Part shown: positions 33,306 through 41,680 of the stretch, piece by piece | Numbering within the stretch: position 1 is the stretch's first letter | How the letters are laid out: the number at the start of each line of letters is the position of its first letter | Source of the DNA: Bradyrhizobium guangdongense | GTDB taxonomy: Bacteria > Pseudomonadota > Alphaproteobacteria > Rhizobiales > Xanthobacteraceae | Direction of reading: 5' to 3' | Assembly (NCBI RefSeq): GCF_004114975.1 | Contig: NZ_CP030051.1 | Coordinates: 5,518,001 to 5,582,000 of the forward strand | DNA length: 64,000 nt | Position numbers and translations under genes: made by a program | The notes under the pieces: generated by a model | Seen by the model: the letters and a program-made list of their open reading frames with translations, nothing else | Told to the model about the DNA's origin: nothing | Databases searched by the model: none

Positions 33306-35347
33306 GTCTTGCCTCCGGAAGGACCGCCTGCCGCCATCACGCGCGGTAGGGTGATGATGAATTCGGTAAATACACCGGCCTCGGTGTTCACGTCGATCGT
33401 CCCGCCATGCTGCTTCACGATGATGTCGTGGCTCATGGAAAGGCCAAGTCCGGTGCCTTCACCCGCCGGCTTGGTGGTGAAGAAGGGATTGAACATCTTC
33501 TCCTTCACCTCCTGCGGAATACCCGTACCGTTATCGCGGATGCGGATCTCCACCCTGCCACCGAGATTCTTCGTCACGGCGCTCAAGGTCGGCTCGAATC
33601 CCTCCGCGGCGCTCTCCTTGCGTTTGGCCGCCGCATAGAAACCGTTCGAGATCAGATTGAGGAAGGCGCGGGTGATTTCCTGCGGGTAGATGTCGGCCAT
33701 ACCGGCGGTCGGATCGAGGTCGCGCTCGAGCGTCACGTTGAATGATGGTTTTTCGGCGCGCGCGCCGTGATAGGCCAGATTGAGGCTCTCCTCGACGATC
33801 GCATTGACGTCGGTGGAGCGATGCTCGCCGGAGCCCTCGCGTGAATGCAGCAGCATGTTCTTGACGATGGAATCGGCGCGCTTGCCGTGCTGCACCACCT
33901 TCTCCAGGTTTCCGCGCAGCATGCCTGTCAGCTCGTCCACCTCGTCCTTCGTCTTGTCGTCGAGAGAAGCCGTTCGCAGAACCTCCTTGAGCTCGTCGAT
34001 CAATTCGGTCGACACCGAGGAGAAATTGTTGACGAAGTTGAGCGGGTTCTTGATCTCGTGGGCAATGCCTGCCGTGAGCTGGCCGAGCGAGGCCAGCTTC
34101 TCGGTCTGAACCAGGCGGTCCTGCGCCGCGCGCAGGTCGTCGAGGGATTGCCTCAGTTCTGCGGTCCGCCGCTCGACCTTGTGTTCAAGGTCGGCGTAGG
34201 ATTCCTGCAAGCGCTCGCCCATGTGGTTGAACTGGTTCGCGAGCTCCTCGAGTTCGTCGCCGGTCCTGATCGATATCCGCTGCGCGAAATCGCCCCCGCC
34301 GATGCGCATCGCCCCCGTACGCAGCGCCTGGATCGGGCCGACCATGCGGCGCGCGAGAAAGACTCCGGCGAGCACCGCGAAGATCGATGCTCCGAGCAGG
34401 ACAATTGCGAGCCGCTCCAACGAGGCATAGAGCGCCGCATAGGCCTCCTCGACCGGCAGCTCGACGAACATGGTCCAGCCGACCGGGCTGATCGGCGCAG
34501 AAGTCGTCAGGACTTTCTGTCCCTGGATGTTGGTCGCCTCCTGCAAAGCATCCGGCATGACACCGCCGCCGGCCAGCGCGGCGCGCACCTGCGCCAGCCC
34601 GGACAGATCTGTATTGCGCAGGACCAGGCTGATGTCGGGGTGCGCAATCAGGCGCCCCTCCGGACCGACCACATAGGCGTGTCCATGCTCGCCGACCTTG
34701 ATCCGGGACACGACGTCCCAGATCAGCTTGAGGTTGACGTCCGCGATGCTGACGCCGGCATCCTTGCGCGCGCCGGCCTGCGCCAGCGTCATGTAAGGCT
34801 CGGACTCCCTGCGGAAATAGACCGGTCCGTAAAAGACCTTGTGCGCAACCGCCTGGGTGAACTTCGGATCGCCCGACAGGTCGGCGCCACTGTCGATCAC
34901 GTCCATGGCCAGACGCGAGACGCGCAGGCGCTCCCTGCCGGTCGAATCCACCTGGGCGAGCTCGGTGATCGCAGGCACCTGACGCAGCAGCCGCAGCGCG
35001 TCAAACCGGCGCGGCTCGATCGAGCCTGCCGACCACGGTAGCTGCGTGGTCCAGCCCAGCTGGCTCTCGATCTCCTTGACGAACTGGCTGATCTTCGCGG
35101 CGGCCGCCTCGGCCTGCTCGTGCTGGACCCGGATCAGCGCGGCCTTGTGCTCCCGGTAATAGAAGAGAACCTCGAACAGCCCATTGGCCAGCAGGGCGAC
35201 GGCGACGACAGCCACGAACAGTCCGACATATTTGGTGAACAGCCGAGTCCTGATGCGGCCTTCCGGAGTGCTTGATACTCCGCCGTCCCCGGTCGCGCGT
35301 GCCAGGGCCCCGGTTTGCGGGGTATCGGAATGGACGGAAATGCTCAT
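33302..35347 (-). CDS. Membrane sensor histidine kinase (Cache-HAMP-HisKA-HATPase)
   Basis: A 681-aa sensor: transmembrane helix 40-62, periplasmic double-Cache-type domain 65-305 (YVVGPEGRLIAHPD, SPVGWTMFVELPVEEAY), second helix 311-333, HAMP 334-386, then a coiled segment, HisKA with phospho-accepting His430 in AGIAHEIKNPLNFV, and an HATPase domain with N box NLISNGFYAA, G1 DNGTGIP and G2 GEGTGLGLSM. No receiver is fused; two receivers follow in the operon. The upstream gene, 53 bp away, encodes a periplasmic binding protein that could present a ligand to the Cache domain. Confidence 0.92.
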   Translation of the reverse strand: MSISVHSDTPQTGALARATGDGGVSSTPEGRIRTRLFTKYVGLFVAVVAVALLANGLFEVLFYYREHKAALIRVQHEQAEAAAAKISQFVKEIESQLGWTTQLPWSAGSIEPRRFDALRLLRQVPAITELAQVDSTGRERLRVSRLAMDVIDSGADLSGDPKFTQAVAHKVFYGPVYFRRESEPYMTLAQAGARKDAGVSIADVNLKLIWDVVSRIKVGEHGHAYVVGPEGRLIAHPDISLVLRNTDLSGLAQVRAALAGGGVMPDALQEATNIQGQKVLTTSAPISPVGWTMFVELPVEEAYAALYASLERLAIVLLGASIFAVLAGVFLARRMVGPIQALRTGAMRIGGGDFAQRISIRTGDELEELANQFNHMGERLQESYADLEHKVERRTAELRQSLDDLRAAQDRLVQTEKLASLGQLTAGIAHEIKNPLNFVNNFSSVSTELIDELKEVLRTASLDDKTKDEVDELTGMLRGNLEKVVQHGKRADSIVKNMLLHSREGSGEHRSTDVNAIVEESLNLAYHGARAEKPSFNVTLERDLDPTAGMADIYPQEITRAFLNLISNGFYAAAKRKESAAEGFEPTLSAVTKNLGGRVEIRIRDNGTGIPQEVKEKMFNPFFTTKPAGEGTGLGLSMSHDIIVKQHGGTIDVNTEAGVFTEFIITLPRVMAAGGPSGGKT

Positions 35348-35400
35348 TCCCCAAGCCTAGCAAGAAGGCCGTGCCTTGTCTCCCGCCGCAGCGGGCAGGG

Positions 35401-36381
35401 TTACTCGATGACCTCGTCGGCAAGGGCCAGCAAGGTCGGCGGAATTTCAAATCCGGCTGCCTTGGCGGTCTTGAGATTGATCACCAGGGGATAGCGGGTC
35501 GGCAGCTCGAACGGCAGATCGCCGGGGCTGGCCCCGTTGAAAATGCGGGCGACGAGCGCTGCAGCCCGCTCGAAGGATTCCGGCACATCCGCTCCGTAAG
35601 ACATCAGTCCGCCGTCGCGGGCAAGGTCGGCATTTTCGTAGATCGCCGGCAGCTTTCGGACGGCGGCGAACTCGAACACCCGCTTGCGGTTGAGAATGGT
35701 GAGCGCGTCGGCCACCATCAGGATGCCGTCCGGGAGATCGCCGTTCATCACGGAGAACGCCTCGTCGAAGTCGTCAGGCTCGCGGACGCCGAGCGCCTGC
35801 ACGGTCAACCCGAGCTCCTGGGCCGCCTTCGCCGAGGCCTGATAGCGCGTGGTCATGCCGAGGTCGTCCTTGTTCCAGAGCATTGCGACCTTGGATAGTT
35901 TCGGCGACATGTCCTTGAGCAGCGACAGCCGCTTCGCGCTGAGCGTTGCCGCGACATCCGAAATCCCCGTGATCTGGCCGCCTGGATGCGCCAGGCTTTC
36001 TATCAGCTTGGTTTCGACGGGATCACCGATGCCGCTTGCCGCCACCGTCGCAATGCCAGCCGCCTTCGCCGCCATGGCCGTCGGGTAGCCCACGATCACG
36101 ACTGCATCGATGTTTTTGGTCTTCAGCTCACCGATCAGTGCGGGAAGCTTGGCGACATCGCCCTGGGCGCCGCGCGCCTCAAAAGTCAAGTTCTGGCCAA
36201 GCTTGAAACCACGCTCGCCGAGCACCTTGATCAGGATCTTGCCGCCCGGACTGGTTTCGGTAATTGGCGAGATCGGGGTCAGTGTGCCCAGATGAAACGT
36301 TCGGCCGCCCTCAGCCGCAGCGGAGCGCGGTCCCAACAGCGACACACTACCGAGCCCTCCCAGGAATTCACGCCGCCTCAT
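35401..36381 (-). CDS. ABC transporter substrate-binding protein (TrpX/DUF534 family), orphan
   Basis: A 326-aa periplasmic binding protein of the ABC_sub_bind type, with a twin-arginine-like signal RRREFLGGLGSVSLLG, then FHLGTLTPISPI, a Rossmann-like first lobe (IDAVVIVGYPTAMAAKAA, LSKVAMLWNKDDLG) and second lobe (DGILMVADALTILNRKRVFEFA, MSYGADVPESFERAAALVARIFNGASPGDLPFE). There is no permease or ATPase gene beside it; it lies just upstream of a sensor kinase. ATG at 36381 starts the Tat-like signal; an in-frame ATG at 36420 is less likely. Ligand unknown. Confidence 0.85.
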   Translation of the reverse strand: MRRREFLGGLGSVSLLGPRSAAAEGGRTFHLGTLTPISPITETSPGGKILIKVLGERGFKLGQNLTFEARGAQGDVAKLPALIGELKTKNIDAVVIVGYPTAMAAKAAGIATVAASGIGDPVETKLIESLAHPGGQITGISDVAATLSAKRLSLLKDMSPKLSKVAMLWNKDDLGMTTRYQASAKAAQELGLTVQALGVREPDDFDEAFSVMNGDLPDGILMVADALTILNRKRVFEFAAVRKLPAIYENADLARDGGLMSYGADVPESFERAAALVARIFNGASPGDLPFELPTRYPLVINLKTAKAAGFEIPPTLLALADEVIE

Positions 36382-36437
36382 CGTATCTTCCCTGCCCTGG
36401 CGCAACAGCGCGCTGGACAAAGTCTAGCACGGGACGA

Positions 36438-36471
36438 GAAAAAAGCGGCAATGGCGATGGCCATTGCCGCT
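36438..36471 (-). terminator. Rho-independent terminator of the efflux operon
   Basis: Perfect 12-bp stem AGCGGCAATGGC / GCCATTGCCGCT (36444-36471) with a 4-nt loop, followed on the minus strand by TTTTTTCTC. It lies 25-60 bp after the RND stop and separates the efflux operon from the binding-protein and kinase operon. Confidence 0.93.
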
Positions 36472-36495
36472 CTGCAATCTCCGCTTCCGACGGTC

Positions 36496-39400
36496 TCAGG
36501 TGGGGCGTAACGCCTTGCCACTGAGGTCGAGTTCGTTGACCTGCTTATTGCGCTCGGAATCGGCCGCCGCACGATGGTCGGTCGCCAGCACGACATAAAC
36601 CGCCGGCAGCACGAACAGGGTGAACAGCGTGCCGATCGACATGCCGGCGACGACCACAAGGCCGATCGAGAAGCGGCTGGCCGCACCGGCGCCGGACGCG
36701 GTCAGCAGCGGGATCAGGCCGGTCACCATCGCAGCCGTCGTCATCAGGATCGGCCGCAAACGGATGCGGGCCGACATCTCGATGGCCGAGCGGCGGTCGA
36801 GCCGCTCGTTGACCTGGAGTTCGTTGGCGAACTCCACCATCAGGATGCCGTGCTTGGTGATCAGGCCCACCAGAGTGAGCAGACCGACCTGGGTGTAGAT
36901 GTTCATGGTCGCCACGCCGAAGAACAGCGGGATCAAGGCACCCACGATCGCCATCGGCACCGAGATCATGATCACGAACGGATCCCGCAGGCTCTCGAAC
37001 TGCGCGGCCAGCACCAGGAAGATGATGATCAGCGCGAAGCCGAAGGTGATGGCGAGCTGATTGCCTTCCTGCACGTACTGCCTGGAATCCGCGAGATAGT
37101 CGTGACTGAATCCCTGCGGCAGCTTCTTGGCCTCGCCCTCGAGGAAGTCCACCGCGGCGCCGACGGTGACGCCGGGCATCGGCACGGCCGAGAACGTCGC
37201 CGAGTTGAGCTGATTGTAGTGCGTCAGCGAATTCGGATCGGTCTTGGTCTTGATCGAGACCACGGTCGACAGCGGAAGCTGCTGCCCGGTATTGGTCGTC
37301 ACATAATAGCCTCCGAGCGATTCCGGAGAGAGGCGCTCGCTACGCGGCACCTGCGGGATCACCTGATACGAACGTCCTTGGAGATTGAAGCGGTTGATAT
37401 AGTTGCCGCCGAGCAGAACCGCGAGCGTCGAGCCGAGATTCTGCATGTTGACGCCAAGATCCTGCGCCTTGGTGCGGTCGATCGTGACTTCGACGTTCGG
37501 CTGGTTGTAGGCGAGATCGCTGTCGGAGACGATGAACATGCCGCTCTTGCGGGCCGCGTCCTTCAGCTTCTCCATCTGCTCATAAACGGTCTGGAAGCCC
37601 GCGGTGGAGCTGATGACCATCTGCACCGGCAAGCCCCCAGGGCCGCCCGGCAGCGGCGGCAGGTTGAATGCGAAGGCCTGGACGCCCTCGATCTTGGAAA
37701 GCTCGGCCTGAACCAGAGGCTTCAGCGCGATCGAGGAGCGCTTGCGCTCGTCCCACGGTTTGAGCAGCATGCCGGCGATGCCGCCTTGCGGACCGTTGAT
37801 GCCGTTCAGCACGAAGCGAAGATCGGTCTCCGGGAAGCTCTGAAACTTCTTGTCGAGCTTGTCGCCGTAGAAATCGACATAGTCGATGTTGGCGTATTTC
37901 GGCGCCTTGGTCACCGCGAACACGATGCCCTGGTCTTCCTCAGGCGCCAGCTCTTTCGAGGTGTGCATGTAGAGGAAGCCGACAAGCCCGAGGATCGTCA
38001 CCGCGAACAGGCCGGTGATGGCCTTGTAGTCGAGCGAGCGATCGAGCCGGCGGCCGTACCAACGGGTCAGCGCGCCGAACACTCTGTTGACGAGCTTTGC
38101 GAAGCGGCCCTCTTCGGTGTTCTTGAGGAGCACCGAACACATCATCGGCGACAGCGTCAGGGCGATCACGCCCGACACGATCACCGAGCCGGCGAGGGTG
38201 AAGGCGAATTCGCGGAACAGCGAACCGGTGAGGCCGCCGAGGAAGCCGATGGGGGCATACACGGCCGCGAGCGTGATGGTCATCGACACGACGGGGCCGA
38301 CGATCTCGCGCGCGCCTTGGAGCGATGCCTGGACTGGCGTCTTCCCTTCCTCCAGATGGCGGTGGATGTTCTCCACCACGACAATGGCATCGTCGACCAC
38401 GAGGCCGATCGCGAGCACCATCGCGAGCAGGGTCAGCAGGTTGAAACTGAATCCCAGCGCCAGCATCAAGGTACAGACGCCGATCATCGACAGCGGGATG
38501 GTGACCACAGGGATGATGACCGAGCGGAGCGAAGCCAGGAACAGGAAGATCACCACGATCACGATGATCACGGCTTCGCCCAGCGTCTTCTCCACCTCGT
38601 CGATCGAGGATTGGATGAACTTGGTCGAGTCGTAGGCGACCTTCATCTTCATCGACGGCGGCAGGTTGCGTTCGAGCTCGGGGAACAGTGCGCGCACGCC
38701 CTTGACCAATGTCAGTGGGTTGCCCTGTGGCGTCGCCTGCACGCCGATGAAGATCGCATGCTCGCCGTTGAAGGCGACGCTCGCGTCCGTGCTCTGGGCG
38801 GCAAGCTCGACGGTGGCGATGTCCTCCATGCGCACAAAGCCGCCGTCCTTGGCCTTGACGATCATCTTCTTGAACTGGTTGACGTCGGTCAGACCCGTGT
38901 TCGTCGAGACGTTCGAGACGATGAGGTAGCCTTTGGTCTGGCCCGCCGCGGACTGGAAGTTGTTGGCCGTGATCGCGGAGGCGACGTCCGCCGGCGATAC
39001 GTTGCGGCCGGCCATCTTCACCGGATCAAGCCAGAGCCGCATCGCAAAGGTCTGACCGCCGAGGATGTCGGCCGAGGCCACGCCGTCCACCGTCGACAGC
39101 ACCGGCTGAACCACGCGCGTCAGGTAGTCCGAGATCGCCGAGCCCGACAGCTCCTCCGAGGAGAATCCGAGATACATCACGGCCGTGGTCTGGCCCGTGG
39201 TCTTGGTGACGATCGGGTCGTTGGACTCCTTCGGGATCAGGTATTTGACCGAGTTCGTCTTGGCCAGCACCTCGGTGAGCGCCTGGTTCGGATCGAAATT
39301 CAGCTTGATGTAGACCTGGATCGTCGAGGTGCCGAGCACCGAGGATGAGGTGATATAGTCCACGCCCTCGGCGGAAGCGACCGCCTGCTCGATCGGCGTC

Positions 39401-39591
39401 GTGATGAAGCCCTGGATCAGGTCCGCGGACGCGCCGGGATAAACGGTCGTGATGTTGATGACCGTGTTCGACAGTTTCGGATACTGCCGGATCGGCAGCA
39501 CCATCGCCGCGCGCAGTCCGATCAGCAGGATCAGCAAGCTGACAACGACCGACAGAACCGGGCGCTTGATGAAAATATCAGTAAAGGCCAT
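36496..39591 (-). CDS. RND multidrug efflux permease (AcrB/MexB-like, HAE1)
   Basis: A 1031-aa inner-membrane drug/proton antiporter. Landmarks: N-terminal helix FIKRPVLSVVVSLLILLIG, proton-relay Asp pair in AIGLVVDDAIVVVEN (about residues 407-408), second-half helices after FAVTILGLVGFLYM, conserved SGVIALTLSPMM and RPILMTTAAMVTGLIPLL. Both large periplasmic loops are present, so length and layout are complete. Third gene of tetR-mfp-rnd. No outer-membrane factor gene is next to it. The arrangement is like that of the flavonoid-responsive FrrA-controlled pump of Bradyrhizobium, as I recall it; orthology is untested. Confidence 0.93.
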   Translation of the reverse strand: MAFTDIFIKRPVLSVVVSLLILLIGLRAAMVLPIRQYPKLSNTVINITTVYPGASADLIQGFITTPIEQAVASAEGVDYITSSSVLGTSTIQVYIKLNFDPNQALTEVLAKTNSVKYLIPKESNDPIVTKTTGQTTAVMYLGFSSEELSGSAISDYLTRVVQPVLSTVDGVASADILGGQTFAMRLWLDPVKMAGRNVSPADVASAITANNFQSAAGQTKGYLIVSNVSTNTGLTDVNQFKKMIVKAKDGGFVRMEDIATVELAAQSTDASVAFNGEHAIFIGVQATPQGNPLTLVKGVRALFPELERNLPPSMKMKVAYDSTKFIQSSIDEVEKTLGEAVIIVIVVIFLFLASLRSVIIPVVTIPLSMIGVCTLMLALGFSFNLLTLLAMVLAIGLVVDDAIVVVENIHRHLEEGKTPVQASLQGAREIVGPVVSMTITLAAVYAPIGFLGGLTGSLFREFAFTLAGSVIVSGVIALTLSPMMCSVLLKNTEEGRFAKLVNRVFGALTRWYGRRLDRSLDYKAITGLFAVTILGLVGFLYMHTSKELAPEEDQGIVFAVTKAPKYANIDYVDFYGDKLDKKFQSFPETDLRFVLNGINGPQGGIAGMLLKPWDERKRSSIALKPLVQAELSKIEGVQAFAFNLPPLPGGPGGLPVQMVISSTAGFQTVYEQMEKLKDAARKSGMFIVSDSDLAYNQPNVEVTIDRTKAQDLGVNMQNLGSTLAVLLGGNYINRFNLQGRSYQVIPQVPRSERLSPESLGGYYVTTNTGQQLPLSTVVSIKTKTDPNSLTHYNQLNSATFSAVPMPGVTVGAAVDFLEGEAKKLPQGFSHDYLADSRQYVQEGNQLAITFGFALIIIFLVLAAQFESLRDPFVIMISVPMAIVGALIPLFFGVATMNIYTQVGLLTLVGLITKHGILMVEFANELQVNERLDRRSAIEMSARIRLRPILMTTAAMVTGLIPLLTASGAGAASRFSIGLVVVAGMSIGTLFTLFVLPAVYVVLATDHRAAADSERNKQVNELDLSGKALRPT

Positions 39592-39622
39592 CGCGGCGAT
39601 CTCGATTTCTTTGTCTCAAGAG

Positions 39623-39649
39623 ACGTGATCCGGCCAAGCCGGATCACGT
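39623..39649 (-). other. Intercistronic hairpin between mfp and rnd
   Basis: A perfect 12-bp stem ACGTGATCCGGC / GCCGGATCACGT with a 3-nt loop in the 68-bp gap between the adaptor and pump genes. No T run follows on the transcribed strand, so it is probably an RNA processing or stabilising element; a small GTCTC-aa-GAGAC repeat (39613-39624) abuts it. Confidence 0.6.
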
Positions 39650-39659
39650 GAGTGTCTCG

Positions 39660-40859
39660 TCAGTAGCGCGGCGGCTGCGCAGGGATCTGCGGAGCCGGAT
39701 CGGTCGAAATCGCAACGGGTGCGCCCGACTGCAGCTTCAGCTGGCCGACGGCGACGACCTTGTCGCCCGCCTTGACGCCCTTGATGATCTCGACACGACC
39801 GTTGACGCGGTTACCGGTCTGCACGAAGGTACGCACTGCGGAGAGGCTGGTCTTGCCGTCCGCTTCCTTCTTCTCGGTGATCACGAATACCGAGTCTCCA
39901 TACAGCGTGTAGTCGACCGCGGTTTCGGGAACGGTGATCACGGCCGGGTTGTCCGGCAGCACCACGGTGGTGGTCACGAACATACCCGGCTTCAGGATCT
40001 TCTCCGGATTGGCGATCGTCGCCTGCACGCGGATGTTACGGGTATCGGTCGCGATCTGCGGCTCGATCGTGGTGATCTTGCCGTCGAAGGTGCGGCCCGG
40101 ATAGGCGTCGACCTTCAGCCGGACCGGCTGGCCGACCTTGAGGCTGCCCGAGTCCTTTTCCGTTACCGTGAAGTTGGCCCACAGTTCCGACAGATCCGTC
40201 AGCGATACGATCGCCGTGCCGGCGGTCAGATACTGGCCGACCTCGACCTTACGGACGCCGAGCTCGCCGGAGAACGGCGCGCGCACCAGCTTCTGCGAGA
40301 TCAGCGCTTCGGTCTTGGCGATCCCGGCCATGGCTTGGTCATAGGTCGCCTGCGCGGCATCGACGGTCGACTGCGGACCAAACTGGCGCGCCGCCAATTG
40401 TTTGGCGCGGTCGAGCGCGAGCTGCGCGCCAGTTGCCTGCGCCTTGTAATTGGCAAGGTCACCCTGCTCCGGGGCGTCGAACAGCTGCACCAGCGGAGTG
40501 CCGGCCTCGACATGCGTACCGGGCTCAAACTTGATCTCGGTCACGCGGCCATTGACGTCGGCGGTGACGTCGACCTGGTGCACGGCGGCGAGACCGCCGA
40601 CCGCGGTGAGCAGGTTCGGCACCACCTCGGACTTCGCTTCCGCTGCGCTGACCAGGGTCGGCGGCGGCTTGTTGTTGGCGAAGAACTGCTTGATCATCTG
40701 GCCGCGGAAATAATTGAACCAGACGAGACCACCGACGAGGGCGCCGAGAAGCGTGCCGACGATGATGAACCACAGCACCGGCCGGACCGGACGCTTGGGA
40801 GCCTTGCTGTCGATCGGTTCGCCCGAAATCTTGTGTTCGGTTACGATGTTCATTGTCAT
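39660..40859 (-). CDS. RND efflux periplasmic adaptor (membrane fusion protein)
   Basis: A 399-aa adaptor linking the RND pump to an outer-membrane channel. One N-terminal membrane anchor (VLWFIIVGTLLGALVGGLVWFNYF), then the barrel-sandwich lipoyl halves (VDVTADVNGRVTEIKFEPGTHVEAGTPLVQLFD and LISQKLVRAPFSGELGVRKVEVGQYLTAGT), a helical hairpin between them, and the beta-barrel VNGRVEIIKGVKAGDKVVAVGQ near the end. The start overlaps the tetR stop (ATGA), indicating coupled expression with the repressor. No lipobox Cys. Confidence 0.92.
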   Translation of the reverse strand: MTMNIVTEHKISGEPIDSKAPKRPVRPVLWFIIVGTLLGALVGGLVWFNYFRGQMIKQFFANNKPPPTLVSAAEAKSEVVPNLLTAVGGLAAVHQVDVTADVNGRVTEIKFEPGTHVEAGTPLVQLFDAPEQGDLANYKAQATGAQLALDRAKQLAARQFGPQSTVDAAQATYDQAMAGIAKTEALISQKLVRAPFSGELGVRKVEVGQYLTAGTAIVSLTDLSELWANFTVTEKDSGSLKVGQPVRLKVDAYPGRTFDGKITTIEPQIATDTRNIRVQATIANPEKILKPGMFVTTTVVLPDNPAVITVPETAVDYTLYGDSVFVITEKKEADGKTSLSAVRTFVQTGNRVNGRVEIIKGVKAGDKVVAVGQLKLQSGAPVAISTDPAPQIPAQPPRY

Positions 40860-41557
40860 ACGCTTTCTGCAATTGCCGTCTTGCCCACACCACCGGCCTG
40901 ATCGTGGCCCAGATGCGAAGCAATTGCGGCGTCGTTAAGTCCGATGCCTCGGAGGAGAAACTCACAAAGCTGCCGCTCCAGATCGTTCGGACCGCCATAG
41001 GCGAGACACGGCATGGAGGGCAGCCTGGTCAGCGCAGCTGTCATCACCGTATGATGCGCAAACCAGAACAGGTTGAGTGGCTCACCGCCGCAGACCCGCG
41101 CATCGCCGGCGGCGACGGCTCGGTCGAGCGAGGCGACGAAGATCGGTCCGATCAGCGCCTCGATCTTGGCATATAGCAAACGCGCGAACTCGCCGTCATC
41201 CAGATGACTGGTGGCCATCAGTCGCAGGCGTTGCGCCTCCTCCTGATCAGGACCGTCGGCGATCAGCAGGAAATGCTGGACCATGCCGCGGATCAGCTCG
41301 ACCAGGGTAGCCGTCGACGGCTCCCGCTCGAGGAGCTCGGTCAGCGCCGGGTCCGCTTCGCATTCGTCGCTCAGGATCTCGGCGTAGAGCGCCGCCTTGG
41401 ACGGGAAATGCTTGAACAGCAGCGCCTCGGAAATGGCAGCAGCGGCCGCCACGCTCTTGGTCGTGGTGCCGTTATAACCGTGTCGGGCAAAGCAGCGTTT
41501 CGCGGCACCGAGGATCAATTGACGCCTCAGGTCGCTCGTCATACGCAATGAGCTCAT
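40856..41557 (-). CDS. TetR family repressor of the RND efflux operon
   Basis: Local regulator of the pump. The HTH is at the N terminus: LRRQLILGAAKRCFARHGYNGTTTKSVAAAAAISEALLFKHFPSKAALY. The ligand-binding part has ELIRGMVQHFLLIADG and ends VGKTAIAESV. Two starts are possible: ATG at 41557 (MSSLRMTSD, 233 aa), which coincides with the predicted transcription start and would be leaderless, and ATG at 41542 (228 aa). Neither has a Shine-Dalgarno. First gene of tetR-mfp-rnd; a palindromic operator covers its promoter, so autorepression is expected. Similar in context to FrrA, identity unproven. Confidence 0.87.
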   Translation of the reverse strand: MSSLRMTSDLRRQLILGAAKRCFARHGYNGTTTKSVAAAAAISEALLFKHFPSKAALYAEILSDECEADPALTELLEREPSTATLVELIRGMVQHFLLIADGPDQEEAQRLRLMATSHLDDGEFARLLYAKIEALIGPIFVASLDRAVAAGDARVCGGEPLNLFWFAHHTVMTAALTRLPSMPCLAYGGPNDLERQLCEFLLRGIGLNDAAIASHLGHDQAGGVGKTAIAESV

Positions 41558-41558
41558 G

Positions 41559-41592
41559 CTAGTGAGTAACCACTCACTAGCGCGAAAGTCAA
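41559..41592 (-). promoter_or_regulatory. tetR-mfp-rnd promoter with TetR operator
   Basis: CTAGTGAGT-aacc-ACTCACTAG (41559-41580) is a perfect 9-bp inverted repeat. On the minus strand TTGACT (41587-41592), 17 nt and TTACTC (41564-41569) form the promoter, so the operator covers the -10 and most of the spacer. The predicted start falls near 41557, at an ATG. Strong evidence for repression by the adjacent TetR protein. Confidence 0.8.
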
Positions 41593-41680
41593 GCACTATG
41601 CTGCATCGCAACCTGAATGCGTTGTAAAATCAGGAGAAATCAGCCTCCCCTGCACGTCCTGCGAGCAGGACTTTGGCGAC

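Noticed and set aside
36421..36495. Small RNA gene between the pump and binding-protein genes
   Set aside because: The hairpin with T run is fully explained as the terminator of the upstream operon; no promoter precedes it.
36574..39348. Long open frame (924 codons) on the plus strand
   Set aside because: It is exactly antisense to the RND pump gene, is rich in Arg/His/Asp/Glu, and has no family motif or ribosome site. High-G+C genes commonly leave such open antisense frames.
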